DNA of 64,000 bases from JBOGNO01 sp050747245 (GTDB taxonomy: Bacteria > Acidobacteriota > Terriglobia > Acidiferrales > UBA7541). The position numbers were made by a program, and so were the translations under genes. Positions within the stretch are counted from its first letter, which is position 1. Each line of letters starts with the position of its first letter. The stretch spans positions 182,006-246,005 of the forward strand of contig JBOGNO010000006.1 in the NCBI GenBank assembly GCA_050747245.1. Reading direction: 5' to 3'. Below, in pieces: positions 32,464 through 41,148 of the stretch. The notes below the pieces were generated by a model that worked only from the letters and a program-made list of their open reading frames with translations, was not told the origin of the DNA and did no database searches.

Positions 32464-32492
32464 CTGAAGCCATCGGCCATTAGAGATATAAT
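32464..32492 (+). promoter_or_regulatory. Promoter of the GAF-SpoIIE phosphatase gene
   Basis: A perfect TATAAT at 32487-32492 with a 17-bp spacer to CTGAAG (3/6). The predicted start near 32500 leaves a leader of about 70 nt containing the palindrome CGCCGCGCGGCG (32509-32520). Confidence 0.45.
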
Positions 32493-32569
32493 AGTTATTG
32501 AGCTTGAGCGCCGCGCGGCGGAAGCGTGCAAAGCGCCGCGCGATTTTCGTATCCCGGAATTCTACTTTA

Positions 32570-34318
32570 ATGGACGAAACCATATCCAAGACGCAAGATA
32601 TGCCCGAAGAGGTGCTGGCGACGCTGGCCGAGATCGGCCACGAAATCAATGCGTCCCTGAATCTCGACGAGGTGTTGGCGCACGCCGCGGCGCTCATCAA
32701 GACGCTGATTGACTACGAAATCTTCGCGGTGCTGATGCCGGAAGAGAACTCCAACGAGTTGTATTTCCGTTTTGCCATCGGGCACCGCCCGGAGGTGGTG
32801 GAACACTGGCGCATTCCCGTCGGGGAAGGCCTGATTGGAACGGTGGCGGCAACAGGGAAGCCCATTCGGGTGGGCGACGTTCGCAAAGATCCGCGGTATC
32901 TGAACGCGCTCGATTCTGTGCAATCAGAGCTCGCCGTCCCGCTCCTCGTGCAGGGCAGGGTGATCGGAGTCCTCGATATTCAAAGCAACCAGCTCGATTA
33001 CTTCACTCCGGCACAGCAGAAAATCCTGGAATTACTCGCAAGCCGGATTACAAGCGCGATCGAGAACGCCAGCCTTTTCGAACGCGTGCGACGGCAGGCG
33101 GATACGCTGCTGCTGCTCAACGAGGTGGGGCGCGAAGCCAGTTCGCTGCTCGAAGTCGAGGGCGTGCTGAGGCGGTCGGCAGAGCTGGTAAAGCGCGTGG
33201 TGGATTACCAGATTTTCAGCATTTTGCTTTATGACGAGGAAGAGAAAGTCTTCCGGCACCGCATCAACGTGAAGTTCGGGCAGCACGTCCATGAAAAACA
33301 TGCGGTCCCGGCGCATGAAGGAATCGTGGGCGCGGCGGCGATGCTGAAGAGACCCGTTGTGGTTCCCGATGTTTCTCTCGACCCTCGCTACATCGCCGTA
33401 AATGTCGAAACGCGTTCGGAACTTGCGGTGCCGATGGTGAACAAAGGCCGCGTTGTGGGCGTGCTCGATCTCGAAAGCCCGAAACTGAATTATTTCACGC
33501 CAGACCACGTGCAGGCGCTTTCGATTCTGGCGGCGCATCTGGCGGTCTCGATAGAGAACGCGCGGCTCTACGAAAAGGTGGCCAAAGATGAGGCGCGAAT
33601 GGAGCGCGACCTTAGCGCCGCGCGAAGATTGCAAGGAGCGCTCCTGCCTCGCGTGCCCGGGCCGGACTATGGACTCGACATCGCTGCTCGTTACCTTTCG
33701 GCGCGCGAGCTTTGCGGCGACCTCTACGACTTTCTGCGCTACGGGCCTTCCGAGCTTGGTATTGCGCTGGGAGACGTAAGCGGGAAGGGAAGCGCCGCGG
33801 CTCTCTACGGGGCGGTGGTCATCGGGATACTGCGGAGTCTGGGACCACAGAAACTTCGCCCCGCGCAGATGCTTCATGATCTGAACGAGCTGGTGATGGA
33901 ACGCCACATCGAGGCGCGCTTCGCCACTCTCTGCTTCGCGACCTGGCACCGCGCCAAGCGCCGGTTGCGCGTGGCCAGTGCCGGACAAGAGCAGCCCATC
34001 CTTTGCAAGAACGGCCACGCAGAAAAGTTGCCGCTCGTGGGCTTTCCACTTGGTCTATATGAAAACGTGACGTACGACGAGATGGAGCTGCAGCTGGATG
34101 CCGGAGACGTCGCGGTCTTCTACTCCGATGGATTTGGGGATACGCAAGCGCCGAACGGACGTTTTTTCGGCTCCGAGCATTTGCTAGGCGCCATTTCCAA
34201 ACTTGCGCAAGGCAGCGCGGCGCAAATCGCGGACGGACTGATCGCTGCGGTCGAGGAATACTCGCACGGTGCTCCCGCAGCAGACGATCGCACGCTCGTG
34301 GTGCTGAAAGCTACCTAG
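32570..34318 (+). CDS. GAF-GAF-SpoIIE (PP2C) serine phosphatase
   Basis: 582 aa from the ATG at 32570. Two GAF sensor domains, about residues 25-170 ('LDEVLAHAAALIKTLIDYEI', 'IPVGEGLIGTVAATGKPIRV') and 190-335 ('VPAHEGIVGAAAMLKRPVVV', 'ELAVPMVNKGRVVGVLDLES'), are joined by a helix to a SpoIIE/RsbU-type phosphatase (about 360-580: 'SARELCGDLYDFLRYG', 'LGDVSGKGSAAALYGAVVIG', 'VAVFYSDGFGDTQ', 'DDRTLVVLK'). The metal-binding Asp residues are present. RsbU-like phosphatases usually activate an anti-sigma antagonist; no such partner is nearby. The GAF ligand is unknown. Confidence 0.93.
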   Translation: MDETISKTQDMPEEVLATLAEIGHEINASLNLDEVLAHAAALIKTLIDYEIFAVLMPEENSNELYFRFAIGHRPEVVEHWRIPVGEGLIGTVAATGKPIRVGDVRKDPRYLNALDSVQSELAVPLLVQGRVIGVLDIQSNQLDYFTPAQQKILELLASRITSAIENASLFERVRRQADTLLLLNEVGREASSLLEVEGVLRRSAELVKRVVDYQIFSILLYDEEEKVFRHRINVKFGQHVHEKHAVPAHEGIVGAAAMLKRPVVVPDVSLDPRYIAVNVETRSELAVPMVNKGRVVGVLDLESPKLNYFTPDHVQALSILAAHLAVSIENARLYEKVAKDEARMERDLSAARRLQGALLPRVPGPDYGLDIAARYLSARELCGDLYDFLRYGPSELGIALGDVSGKGSAAALYGAVVIGILRSLGPQKLRPAQMLHDLNELVMERHIEARFATLCFATWHRAKRRLRVASAGQEQPILCKNGHAEKLPLVGFPLGLYENVTYDEMELQLDAGDVAVFYSDGFGDTQAPNGRFFGSEHLLGAISKLAQGSAAQIADGLIAAVEEYSHGAPAADDRTLVVLKAT

Positions 34319-34346
34319 GTCGCTTTTTCGCCGCGGAAAAGACTCA

Positions 34347-35384
34347 CTATTTCTTGGGGTTCACGCCCGGTTTTTTGGCGGATTTCGAGGGGCCCACGAA
34401 ATCCGTAATCGCCGAGATGAAAAGGCCGGGCTGGTCCACAAATGTCATGTGGCCGCTTTTGGGCAGGATGATAAGTTTCGATCCTGAAATGTTTTCGTGC
34501 ATCTGCTTCGAGAGAGACGGATCGCACTCATCGTGGTCGCCCGCCAGAATCAGAGTCGGGACTTTGATAGAGGGCAAGCGGCTCACGTACTCCACGGAAC
34601 TCAAATTTCCGTCAATGATGAATTCTCCGTGTGAGCCCCACATCTCGCGGTACAGATCCCACGAAGTCACGCCGTTGGCGATGGGATCGTAATTGGGATC
34701 AGGATGATTCTGGTAGAGGTAAGGGAAGTACGCCTCACCCCAGGCAGCGACCATGTAATCGTTCGTGTAGCGGTTTTTTTCGTAGTCCTTACCGTGGCCA
34801 AAGAGGCCTTCCTTTTCCTCACGGTCGATTCGATCGCGCAATTCCGAGGGCATGTTCTGTTTCATGCGCACGAAGACTTCGTTCATTTCTTTCGTGCTGG
34901 GAAATGTGCTGCAGAGGATGAGATGAGAAAGATTGCGCTGATACTTGAGCGCATACGCTTGGGCAAGCACGCCGCCGTAGGAGTGCCCGAGCAAGGTAAC
35001 CTTTCCGAGGCCGAGTCCCTCGCGCACCGCTTCCACATCTTCCACCATGTTTTCGACGGTATAGCCAGAGGGATCCTCGAGCTTCTGGGATCTCCCGGAA
35101 CCGCGCTCGTCAATAAAGATCAGCCGGTAATGCCGAGCCAGTGGGAGGAGATAAGGCAAAAAATAATCGTGCGAAGCGCCCGGGCCACCGTGAACAATGA
35201 CGAGCGGCGAGCCTTCGCCCACAGTAGTGTAATAAATCAGTACGCCCGATGAATCCACGAAGCCTTCGTGCACGGGATAGACTGCGGGCAGGAGTCCAGA
35301 CTGCTTTGACTGCGCGCGAGCCGGCGCACCGGAAGACAGCCAGAGCGCGCAGATTGCCGCGATGATCCCCAATTTATTCTTCAT
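34347..35384 (-). CDS. Exported alpha/beta hydrolase, proline-iminopeptidase-like
   Basis: 345 aa from the ATG at 35384 (RBS AGGAGGGCGAATC); a start 7 codons earlier is possible. Signal peptide: 'MKNKLGIIAAICALWLSSG', cleavage near APARAQ. Motifs of the proline iminopeptidase group: oxyanion loop 'VIVHGGPGASHDYFLPYL', 'FIDERGSGRSQ', nucleophile elbow 'GHSYGG', acid 'LILAGDHDECDP', His in 'KSGHMTFVDQP'. It probably hydrolyses N-terminal proline peptides or small esters outside the cytoplasm. It is 28 bp from the convergent phosphatase gene. Confidence 0.88.
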   Translation of the reverse strand: MKNKLGIIAAICALWLSSGAPARAQSKQSGLLPAVYPVHEGFVDSSGVLIYYTTVGEGSPLVIVHGGPGASHDYFLPYLLPLARHYRLIFIDERGSGRSQKLEDPSGYTVENMVEDVEAVREGLGLGKVTLLGHSYGGVLAQAYALKYQRNLSHLILCSTFPSTKEMNEVFVRMKQNMPSELRDRIDREEKEGLFGHGKDYEKNRYTNDYMVAAWGEAYFPYLYQNHPDPNYDPIANGVTSWDLYREMWGSHGEFIIDGNLSSVEYVSRLPSIKVPTLILAGDHDECDPSLSKQMHENISGSKLIILPKSGHMTFVDQPGLFISAITDFVGPSKSAKKPGVNPKK

Positions 35385-35411
35385 GATTCGCCCTCCTGGT
35401 TTCACGGATGA

Positions 35412-36272
35412 CTAGCGCTCGCCCCATAGCAGCTTATTGCGCAGAATTTCATAGAATGTTTTCTTCGGCGGACGGACGAGGAGCACGCGGCTGGCAGACT
35501 TGGTGACTTCCACGCGATCGTCCTTGTGGAGTTCGCAGCCCGTCTGCCCGTCGAGTGTCAGGTGCACAGGTTCGTCGCCGGAAACGAGTTCGATCCGCAC
35601 GCAACAACTGTCGGGTATTACAAGCGGACGATTTGTGAGCATGTGCGGACAGATGGGCGTTATAACGAAAGCGTCGAGCTCCGGGTAAACAATCGGTCCT
35701 CCGGCGGCGAGTGAATATGCGGTGGAGCCCGTCGGAGTGGAGACGATCAGGCCATCGGCGCGAAAGCGGCCGACAAAGGCGGTGTCCACATGCACGTCGA
35801 GATCGATAATGCGAGCCATCGCGGCCTTGGTGATGACGGCGTCATTCAGGGCTAGCAGGCGCTCGACTGATTTTCCAGCGCGGGTCACTAGGGCCTCAAG
35901 CATCAAGCGCTCGCTCGTTTGATGTCTTCCGGCAAGCACGTCCTCCAGGAGCGGGTAAAGCTCTTCGAGCGTCACGCTGGTCAAAAATCCGAGGCTACCC
36001 AGGTTCACAGCAAGTATGGGCACTCGGTGACTATCGAGCAGACGCGCCGCGGCCAGAAGCGTTCCATCGCCGCCAAGAACGATCAGTAGCGCCACTTTCG
36101 AAGCCAAATCCTCGCGCGACAGGTGCTTTTCCCGGGGAGCGCACACCTGGGCGGTTTCCTCATCGAGGAGCACTGCGATCTTTCGTGCACGAAGCCAGGC
36201 CACGAGCGGAGGGGCAACCTCCGCAATTACTTCCTTGCGCGGTTTGGAGATGATTCCGACGGACGCAATCAT
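35412..36272 (-). CDS. nadK: NAD kinase
   Basis: A 286-aa ATP-NAD kinase making NADP. Motifs: 'IVLGGDGTLLAAARLLDS' (GGDGT), 'AVNLGSLGFLTSVTLEEL' (NxGxLGFLT), and 'DGLIVSTPTGSTAYSLAAGG' (conserved region II). Full family length. It is downstream of tlyA (31-bp gap), a neighbour pair also seen in many Gram-positives and Acidobacteria. Confidence 0.96.
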   Translation of the reverse strand: MIASVGIISKPRKEVIAEVAPPLVAWLRARKIAVLLDEETAQVCAPREKHLSREDLASKVALLIVLGGDGTLLAAARLLDSHRVPILAVNLGSLGFLTSVTLEELYPLLEDVLAGRHQTSERLMLEALVTRAGKSVERLLALNDAVITKAAMARIIDLDVHVDTAFVGRFRADGLIVSTPTGSTAYSLAAGGPIVYPELDAFVITPICPHMLTNRPLVIPDSCCVRIELVSGDEPVHLTLDGQTGCELHKDDRVEVTKSASRVLLVRPPKKTFYEILRNKLLWGER

Positions 36273-36302
36273 AGGAAGAACATTCTCGCGCCGGATTTTA
36301 CT

Positions 36303-37103
36303 CTACCCGCGACGACGAGCGTGCAGAAAAAACTCCTGGTTACCCTCTGCTCCGGCAATTCGGCTGGGGCGGGTACCGAGAATTTCTAGGTCCAATTCTT
36401 CGGAGCAAGCCACGACACGGGCGATGGCACGCTCGTGCAGAGCCGGATCGCGCACAATTCCGCCTCGCGAGATGTCGCGGCGTTCGAGTTCAAACTGAGG
36501 TTTGACGAGAATCAAGAAATCCGCCCGCACATTTGCCACGGAAATGAGCGCGGGTAGAACCTTCGTGGCCGAGATGAAGGATACATCCAGGGTTACCAAT
36601 GCCACGGCCTCGCTAATATCGCTGGCTTTCAGGTAGCGCGCATTCTTTTTTACGCAAGCGACGCGGGGATCCTCCCGCAATTTCCAATCGAGCTGGCGGA
36701 TGTTTACGTCCACCGCATAAACGCGCGTGGCGCCATGTTGCAACAAGCAATCGGTGAAGCCCCCGGTAGAACTCCCAGCGTCGAGGCAGATTTTTCCCGC
36801 AACAGCAATTCCAAAATCATCGAGAGCACCTTCGAGCTTCAGCCCCCCGCGGCTGGCAAAACGCGAGACCTTGTTGTGGATCTCAATGTCCGCATCGGTG
36901 GCCAAGAGAGCGCCTGCCTTCGTTACGAGCTGGCCAGCGACCGCAACCTCACCCGCCAGCAGCATTGCTTGCGAGCGCTGGCGAGAGGGCGCGAGGCCGC
37001 GCTCGACAAGCAGGAGGTCAATGCGCTTCTTATTTGATCTCGTTGATGGCTTGACAGATTTTTGAAAGGTAGGGCGCGGAGACTTGTTTCTCGTGGTCCT
37101 CAT
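36303..37103 (-). CDS. tlyA: TlyA family rRNA 2'-O-methyltransferase / RNA-binding protein
   Basis: The frame extends back into ispA, but the plausible start is the ATG at 37103, just after the ispA stop (266 aa). An S4 RNA-binding domain near residues 25-85 ('KKRIDLLLVERGLAPSRQRS', 'AMLLAGEVAVAGQLVTKAG') precedes an FtsJ/RrmJ-type methyltransferase domain ('ICLDAGSSTGGFTDCLLQHG', 'VYAVDVNIRQLDWKLREDP', 'ALVTLDVSFISATKVLPAL', 'LVKPQFELER'). TlyA methylates 16S/23S rRNA in mycobacteria; other members are termed hemolysin A. Confidence 0.93.
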   Translation of the reverse strand: MRTTRNKSPRPTFQKSVKPSTRSNKKRIDLLLVERGLAPSRQRSQAMLLAGEVAVAGQLVTKAGALLATDADIEIHNKVSRFASRGGLKLEGALDDFGIAVAGKICLDAGSSTGGFTDCLLQHGATRVYAVDVNIRQLDWKLREDPRVACVKKNARYLKASDISEAVALVTLDVSFISATKVLPALISVANVRADFLILVKPQFELERRDISRGGIVRDPALHERAIARVVACSEELDLEILGTRPSRIAGAEGNQEFFLHARRRG

Positions 37104-37116
37104 GCGAGTCTGTGGA

Positions 37117-37998
37117 CTAAGCGCGGCGCGCGAGGAGAAACTCCGCGACCTGGCGGAGATTTTCTCCGCGCTTGCCGAAGCCATCAAGCGCCGCGACGGC
37201 ACGGGTGGCAAGTTCAGCGGCGAATTGGCGAGATCTCTCGAGGCCGAAGACGGCGGGATACGTCGCTTTGCGCTGCGCCTGATCCTTTCCGGCAGTCTTG
37301 CCCAGCGCCGTCGAAGATTCTTCGACGTCGAGAATGTCGTCAATCACTTGAAAGAGCCAGCCGATGTTTTCGCCGTAGATGCTGACTTGCACAGCCTCGG
37401 CATCATTTGCTCCGCCTGCGACGGCGCCGGAGAGCACCGAGGCGCGAATAAGAGCCGCGGTTTTGGAGCGGTGAATATACTCGAGATGCGAGGAATCCAC
37501 AGGCTTGCCTTCGGCTTCGAGGTCTGCAACCTGCCCGCCAACCATGCCGCGAACGGTGCCCGCAGCGTGGGCCACTTCACCGATAATTCTCACTCGAAGG
37601 CTGCCGTCGAGGGGCGCTTCGGCGAGCGTCTGAAACGCCAGAGTCAAAAGCCCATCGCCGGCAAGAATAGCAATTGCCTCACCGAATTTCTTATGGCAAG
37701 TGGGCTGGCCGCGGCGCAGATCGTCGTCATCGAGGGCCGGCAGGTCATCGTGAATCAACGAGTACGTATGAATAAATTCGAGAGCGCAGCCGATGGGGAT
37801 GGAAGCCTGCGAATCGGCTGAAAATATTCGCGAAGACTGATAGCACAAAATCGGACGAATCCTCTTGCCTCCAGCGAAAACGCTGTAACGCATGGCTTCA
37901 TGGATCGAGGCCGGAGCAGTATTCGCGGCGGGAAGCAATTGATCCAGGGCGTGTTCGATGGCGGCGCGATCGGCGTCAAAAAAGTCGGGGAGTTTCAT
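37117..37998 (-). CDS. ispA: Polyprenyl (farnesyl/geranylgeranyl) diphosphate synthase
   Basis: 294 aa from the ATG at 37998; earlier in-frame starts would overlap xseB. An all-helical short-chain prenyltransferase that condenses IPP with allylic diphosphates. Motifs: 'YSVFAGGKRIRPILCY' (GGKRxRP), first Asp-rich motif 'HDDLPALDDDDLRRG', 'FGEAIAILAGDGLL', second Asp-rich motif 'QVIDDILDVEES'. The FARM spacing (DDxxxxD) and length fit FPP/GGPP synthase. It lies between xseB and tlyA in one operon, a common arrangement. Confidence 0.94.
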   Translation of the reverse strand: MKLPDFFDADRAAIEHALDQLLPAANTAPASIHEAMRYSVFAGGKRIRPILCYQSSRIFSADSQASIPIGCALEFIHTYSLIHDDLPALDDDDLRRGQPTCHKKFGEAIAILAGDGLLTLAFQTLAEAPLDGSLRVRIIGEVAHAAGTVRGMVGGQVADLEAEGKPVDSSHLEYIHRSKTAALIRASVLSGAVAGGANDAEAVQVSIYGENIGWLFQVIDDILDVEESSTALGKTAGKDQAQRKATYPAVFGLERSRQFAAELATRAVAALDGFGKRGENLRQVAEFLLARRA

Positions 37999-38039
37999 CG
38001 GCAGAGCGGTTTTGGCCTGGCTGGAGATAAAGTGGCTAC

Positions 38040-38309
38040 CTATGACGATTCTTCTTCCGGCTCGAAGGGCTCCGCGGAGACTTTTCCGTCCGCTTTCTTG
38101 AGCAGGATTTCGACGCGGCCTTCGGCTTCTTCGAGCTGCTTCTGACATTCGCGAGAAAGTATAACGCCTTCCTCAAACAGCTTCATAGCTTCATCGAGGG
38201 ATAGTTCGGCGTTCTCGAGACGCTTCACCACTTCCTCGAGCCGAGCGAGGGAACGCTCAAATTCGCCCTTCTTGGCAGCCTCCGGCGGCTTGTTGGGTGC
38301 GGGATTCAT
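38040..38309 (-). CDS. xseB: Exodeoxyribonuclease VII small subunit
   Basis: An approximately 89-aa XseB protein; the start could also be GTG at 38321. Motif 'FERSLARLEEVVKRLENAEL' and 'SLDEAMKLFEEGVILSRECQ' (the LExIVxxLExGxLxLeeslxLyexG pattern), coiled coil to about residue 75, and an acidic tail. It partners with XseA; no xseA is seen in the window. It is first in the operon xseB-ispA-tlyA-nadK-hydrolase. Confidence 0.93.
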   Translation of the reverse strand: MNPAPNKPPEAAKKGEFERSLARLEEVVKRLENAELSLDEAMKLFEEGVILSRECQKQLEEAEGRVEILLKKADGKVSAEPFEPEEESS

Positions 38310-38395
38310 GCTTGCGCTCACTCCTTATCCTTCACTAGTGCTGGCTGGTAAGGCAAGCGAAACTTGCTTGCGAACGCACCATTCGCGGTTGGGGG

Positions 38396-40894
38396 TCAAC
38401 GCGAGGCTCGCGAATCAGTTGCGGCAGGCTCGAGAAGCAAGCGGTGAGCGCGAACGTGCGCCTCGGCACTCGGGCTAAACGGCGCGGAAATGCCGCGGCC
38501 GGCGAACCATTCTACAAATTGATCGCGATAGTGTTCGCTTCCATAGTTTTCCGATTCACCAGTCGTGATTTCCATGAGCGAGTCGTCGAAATTAGAAAGG
38601 TCAGCCACAAAGCGCATCGCCGGGCCGTGACCGTAGCCCATGGCCTTCACGGTATCCACGGTTCCCTCGTTAGCGTAGGGGCCGAAGCTTAGCAATGAAT
38701 GAAGAATGCCGCTCCGTCCAAGCGGTTGTACCATGTCCAGCGTGTGAATTGTCCCCCATTGCCAGTCGGTGATTTGGTTGCTGCCTGTTATTTTTTTTAA
38801 CTCCGCAGCGGCATCATCGGCGCAGGCGGCGAGCAGGGCATCGTAGTCCGTGAATTCCTTCGGCAGCCACGCGGCGGAGCGGCTGCGCAGGACATTTTCG
38901 AGAAAAACTTTGTCGCGCCACCAGATGTTGCCGTATTCGCTGTCAGGCTCCCACAATTCGTAATCGAGCGCGTGTCCATCGAGGAAGGGTGCCAGGAGGC
39001 GATGCATCAAGGCGTGGCGCGTAAATTCCAGGAAGGATGTCTCGGCAGAACCCGCAGTTGCGCGGCCATCCCAGTTGGCTAGGTTCGCGATCAGGGCCTG
39101 CGTGGCTGGATCCTTCACCGGATGGTTGCGGCTTGCTCGAACAAGTTCATCGGCAAGGAATCGATTTGGGATGCTGACGATATCATTTTGGATGGCATTA
39201 AGGTCCGCTGGACGCAGGTCGTGACGATCGGAGAGGAGTTCATAGAGACGCTCCGTGCGATATGGACCCGCCCAGCGGTCGGAGAGAAAATACTTGTATC
39301 CGGGGCCGACATTGCGCGCATTGGCCGTGGCGATGATTCCGTTGGGCGGATTTAGGGCTTGGGGCAATTCGTCGAAAGGAATGTAGCTGGTCCATTCGAA
39401 TTCGTCGGTGTCGCCGGGAACGGGCAGGTCGCCGTTTCCATTTTTGCGAATGGGAATTCGCGCCGGAAGGATGAAGCCGATATTTCCATCCACATCTGCG
39501 TAGATGGTGTTCTGACCCGGGCCGGTGACGCCTTTCAGAACGTCGCGAAATTCATCCCAGTTACGCGCCTTGCCAAGAAAGGGAAACGCGAATCCGTTTC
39601 CTCCCGGCTGAGTGAGAGTCCAACGTAGGGCGTAGGCTCGCCCTCCTTCCTCGGGTGTTTCACGATAAACGATTGAGCCGTGGCGGGTGAAAACGACGCC
39701 AAGCGGTTCATCCGGAGCGCCCTTGACGTGGATTAGTTCGTGCCACAGGGCGATCTTTGCCCAATGGTCGTTTACGCGATACTCCAGTGGGTTTTGGGGA
39801 TTGAACGTCTCCGCGAAAAGATCCTGTACGTCAGCGTTGCTGTTTGTGAAGCCCCAAGCGATGTGATCGTTGTGGCCGATGATGACAAGCGGCGTTCCCG
39901 GAAGCGCGAAGCCTTCGACATTCCATCCGGGCGCCGTCAGATGAACAATGTACCAGATGCACGGAACTTCCAACGCAAGGTGGGTATCGTTTGCAAGCAG
40001 CGGTTTACCTGAATACGTGTGCGTTCCATTCACGACGAAATTGTTGCTTCCCGTAAGCTCGGTAGTCTCACTATCGAATTGGCCAAGAACTACGGCAGCC
40101 TGTTGCCAAGCGATCGCTTCTTCGCTCTGAGCGATTGGTTTAGAAGGCGCCGCTTCAGAAAATAGCTTATCGTGTGACGGAATGGTGTCGGCCGCGGCCT
40201 TGCCCTGCGGCAGCGGACTCACAATGTAGTGGTCGAGGGGCGAATCGACCACATAAAGATCGCGCGCACGCTCCGGTCCTACCATCGCGGTCAGCCGAGC
40301 ACGATTCAATTTTGATTTCCAGGTGCTGGTTAGTGTCTTCCACATGTAGGCGCTGACGAGAAATGTGTCCGCCGGGGTCCAAGGGCGCGGCTCATACCGC
40401 AGTAAGGCAAATGGAACGGGCAATCGGTCGCGGCGTTCGTCTATGTAACGATTTACGCCCCGAGAGAAGGCTTCGAGAATCTCTCGCGACTGCGGATCCA
40501 GTTCTCTCACCGCGTTGAGGGATGACTCCCGGAGAGCAAGCGTACGGTTCTCGCGATCGGAGGCCAGAACGCCTGGAATGGGGCCGAATATTTCAGCAAG
40601 ATCTCCAGCCGCGGCCCGGCGAATCAAATCCATCTGCCAAAGGCGGTCCTGCGCTTCAATATAGCCCTGCGCCATTGCCAGGTCTTCGAGCGATGCCGCT
40701 TGGATCCACGGAATGCCCCAATTATCTCGATCCACGATGATCTGATGAGAGAGTCCGGGAAGCACCGCGGAGCCATCGAGCTGCGGAAGTGCGCGATGAA
40801 CTCTCCACCATGCCCCTCCAGCGGCAAGCATCAACAAAAGCAAAACAAAAAGGAGCGCAGATCGAAGAACTCGGCGAATGATTGGCGGGGGCAT
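38396..40894 (-). CDS. Penicillin acylase family N-terminal nucleophile hydrolase
   Basis: 832 aa from the ATG at 40894, with a membrane/signal helix (about residues 9-32). It is an Ntn-hydrolase of the penicillin amidase/AHL-acylase (PvdQ/QuiP) group: alpha-chain 'RDNWGIPWIQAASLEDLAMA', 'GYIEAQDRLWQMDLIRRAAA'; a linker; and the beta-chain nucleophile Ser in 'TGSNNFVVNGTHTYSGKPLL', then 'HLALEVPCIWY', 'GHNDHIAWGFTNSNADVQDL'. It self-cleaves to a heterodimer in the periplasm. Substrate not readable: acyl-homoserine lactones, beta-lactams or other acylamides. Confidence 0.9.
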   Translation of the reverse strand: MPPPIIRRVLRSALLFVLLLLMLAAGGAWWRVHRALPQLDGSAVLPGLSHQIIVDRDNWGIPWIQAASLEDLAMAQGYIEAQDRLWQMDLIRRAAAGDLAEIFGPIPGVLASDRENRTLALRESSLNAVRELDPQSREILEAFSRGVNRYIDERRDRLPVPFALLRYEPRPWTPADTFLVSAYMWKTLTSTWKSKLNRARLTAMVGPERARDLYVVDSPLDHYIVSPLPQGKAAADTIPSHDKLFSEAAPSKPIAQSEEAIAWQQAAVVLGQFDSETTELTGSNNFVVNGTHTYSGKPLLANDTHLALEVPCIWYIVHLTAPGWNVEGFALPGTPLVIIGHNDHIAWGFTNSNADVQDLFAETFNPQNPLEYRVNDHWAKIALWHELIHVKGAPDEPLGVVFTRHGSIVYRETPEEGGRAYALRWTLTQPGGNGFAFPFLGKARNWDEFRDVLKGVTGPGQNTIYADVDGNIGFILPARIPIRKNGNGDLPVPGDTDEFEWTSYIPFDELPQALNPPNGIIATANARNVGPGYKYFLSDRWAGPYRTERLYELLSDRHDLRPADLNAIQNDIVSIPNRFLADELVRASRNHPVKDPATQALIANLANWDGRATAGSAETSFLEFTRHALMHRLLAPFLDGHALDYELWEPDSEYGNIWWRDKVFLENVLRSRSAAWLPKEFTDYDALLAACADDAAAELKKITGSNQITDWQWGTIHTLDMVQPLGRSGILHSLLSFGPYANEGTVDTVKAMGYGHGPAMRFVADLSNFDDSLMEITTGESENYGSEHYRDQFVEWFAGRGISAPFSPSAEAHVRAHRLLLEPAATDSRASR

Positions 40895-40986
40895 CGTGAG
40901 CAGCGTGCTGAGTGTAGCGTATCGGATTCTGAGGCGGCAATCGAAGAGTCCAATCACCCGGGCGCAATTGGGTTAGAATCACGCTC

Positions 40987-41136
40987 ATGGTAACGACATC
41001 CGTCATCGCGTCACCTGATTCCCAGATTTGGACACATCTGGGACTTACAGAATTCGCGCCGTACGAGGACGATCACGCAGAAATGCGTATTTCGGGCTCC
41101 CGAAATGCTGAGGGGCTCGAAGCTTTTTTCCTCTGA
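40987..41136 (+). CDS. Short ORF (49 aa) upstream of the CNNM/CorC-type gene
   Basis: ATG at 40987 to TGA at 41134-41136, 12 bp before the next gene. The peptide (MVTTSVIASPDSQIWTHLGL, then an acidic stretch 'APYEDDHAEMRISG') has no family I know. There is no Shine-Dalgarno, but TTAGAAT at 40974-40980 ends 6 bp before the ATG, which would fit a leaderless transcript. It could equally be non-coding leader. Low confidence. Confidence 0.3.
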   Translation: MVTTSVIASPDSQIWTHLGLTEFAPYEDDHAEMRISGSRNAEGLEAFFL

Positions 41137-41148
41137 GCCGAATTGGAC

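Noticed and set aside
33032..34018. A 328-codon minus-strand open frame antisense to the SpoIIE phosphatase gene
   Set aside because: It is a shadow of the GC-rich coding frame: the plus-strand frame has clear GAF/SpoIIE motifs and the antisense product has no recognisable domain.
34323..34341. CTTTTTC-GCCGC-GGAAAAG hairpin between the phosphatase and the hydrolase
   Set aside because: It is a weak AT-rich stem with one G-U pair. It could be a bidirectional terminator for the convergent genes, but the evidence is too thin.
37084..37821. A 245-codon plus-strand frame antisense to ispA
   Set aside because: The ispA motifs on the other strand are unambiguous. The antisense product is low-complexity and has no RBS.
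38353..38371. GCAAGC-GAAACTT-GCTTGC hairpin between the penicillin-acylase-family gene and xseB
   Set aside because: The stem is perfect but short, and there is no U-run on the minus strand after it, so I do not call it a terminator.
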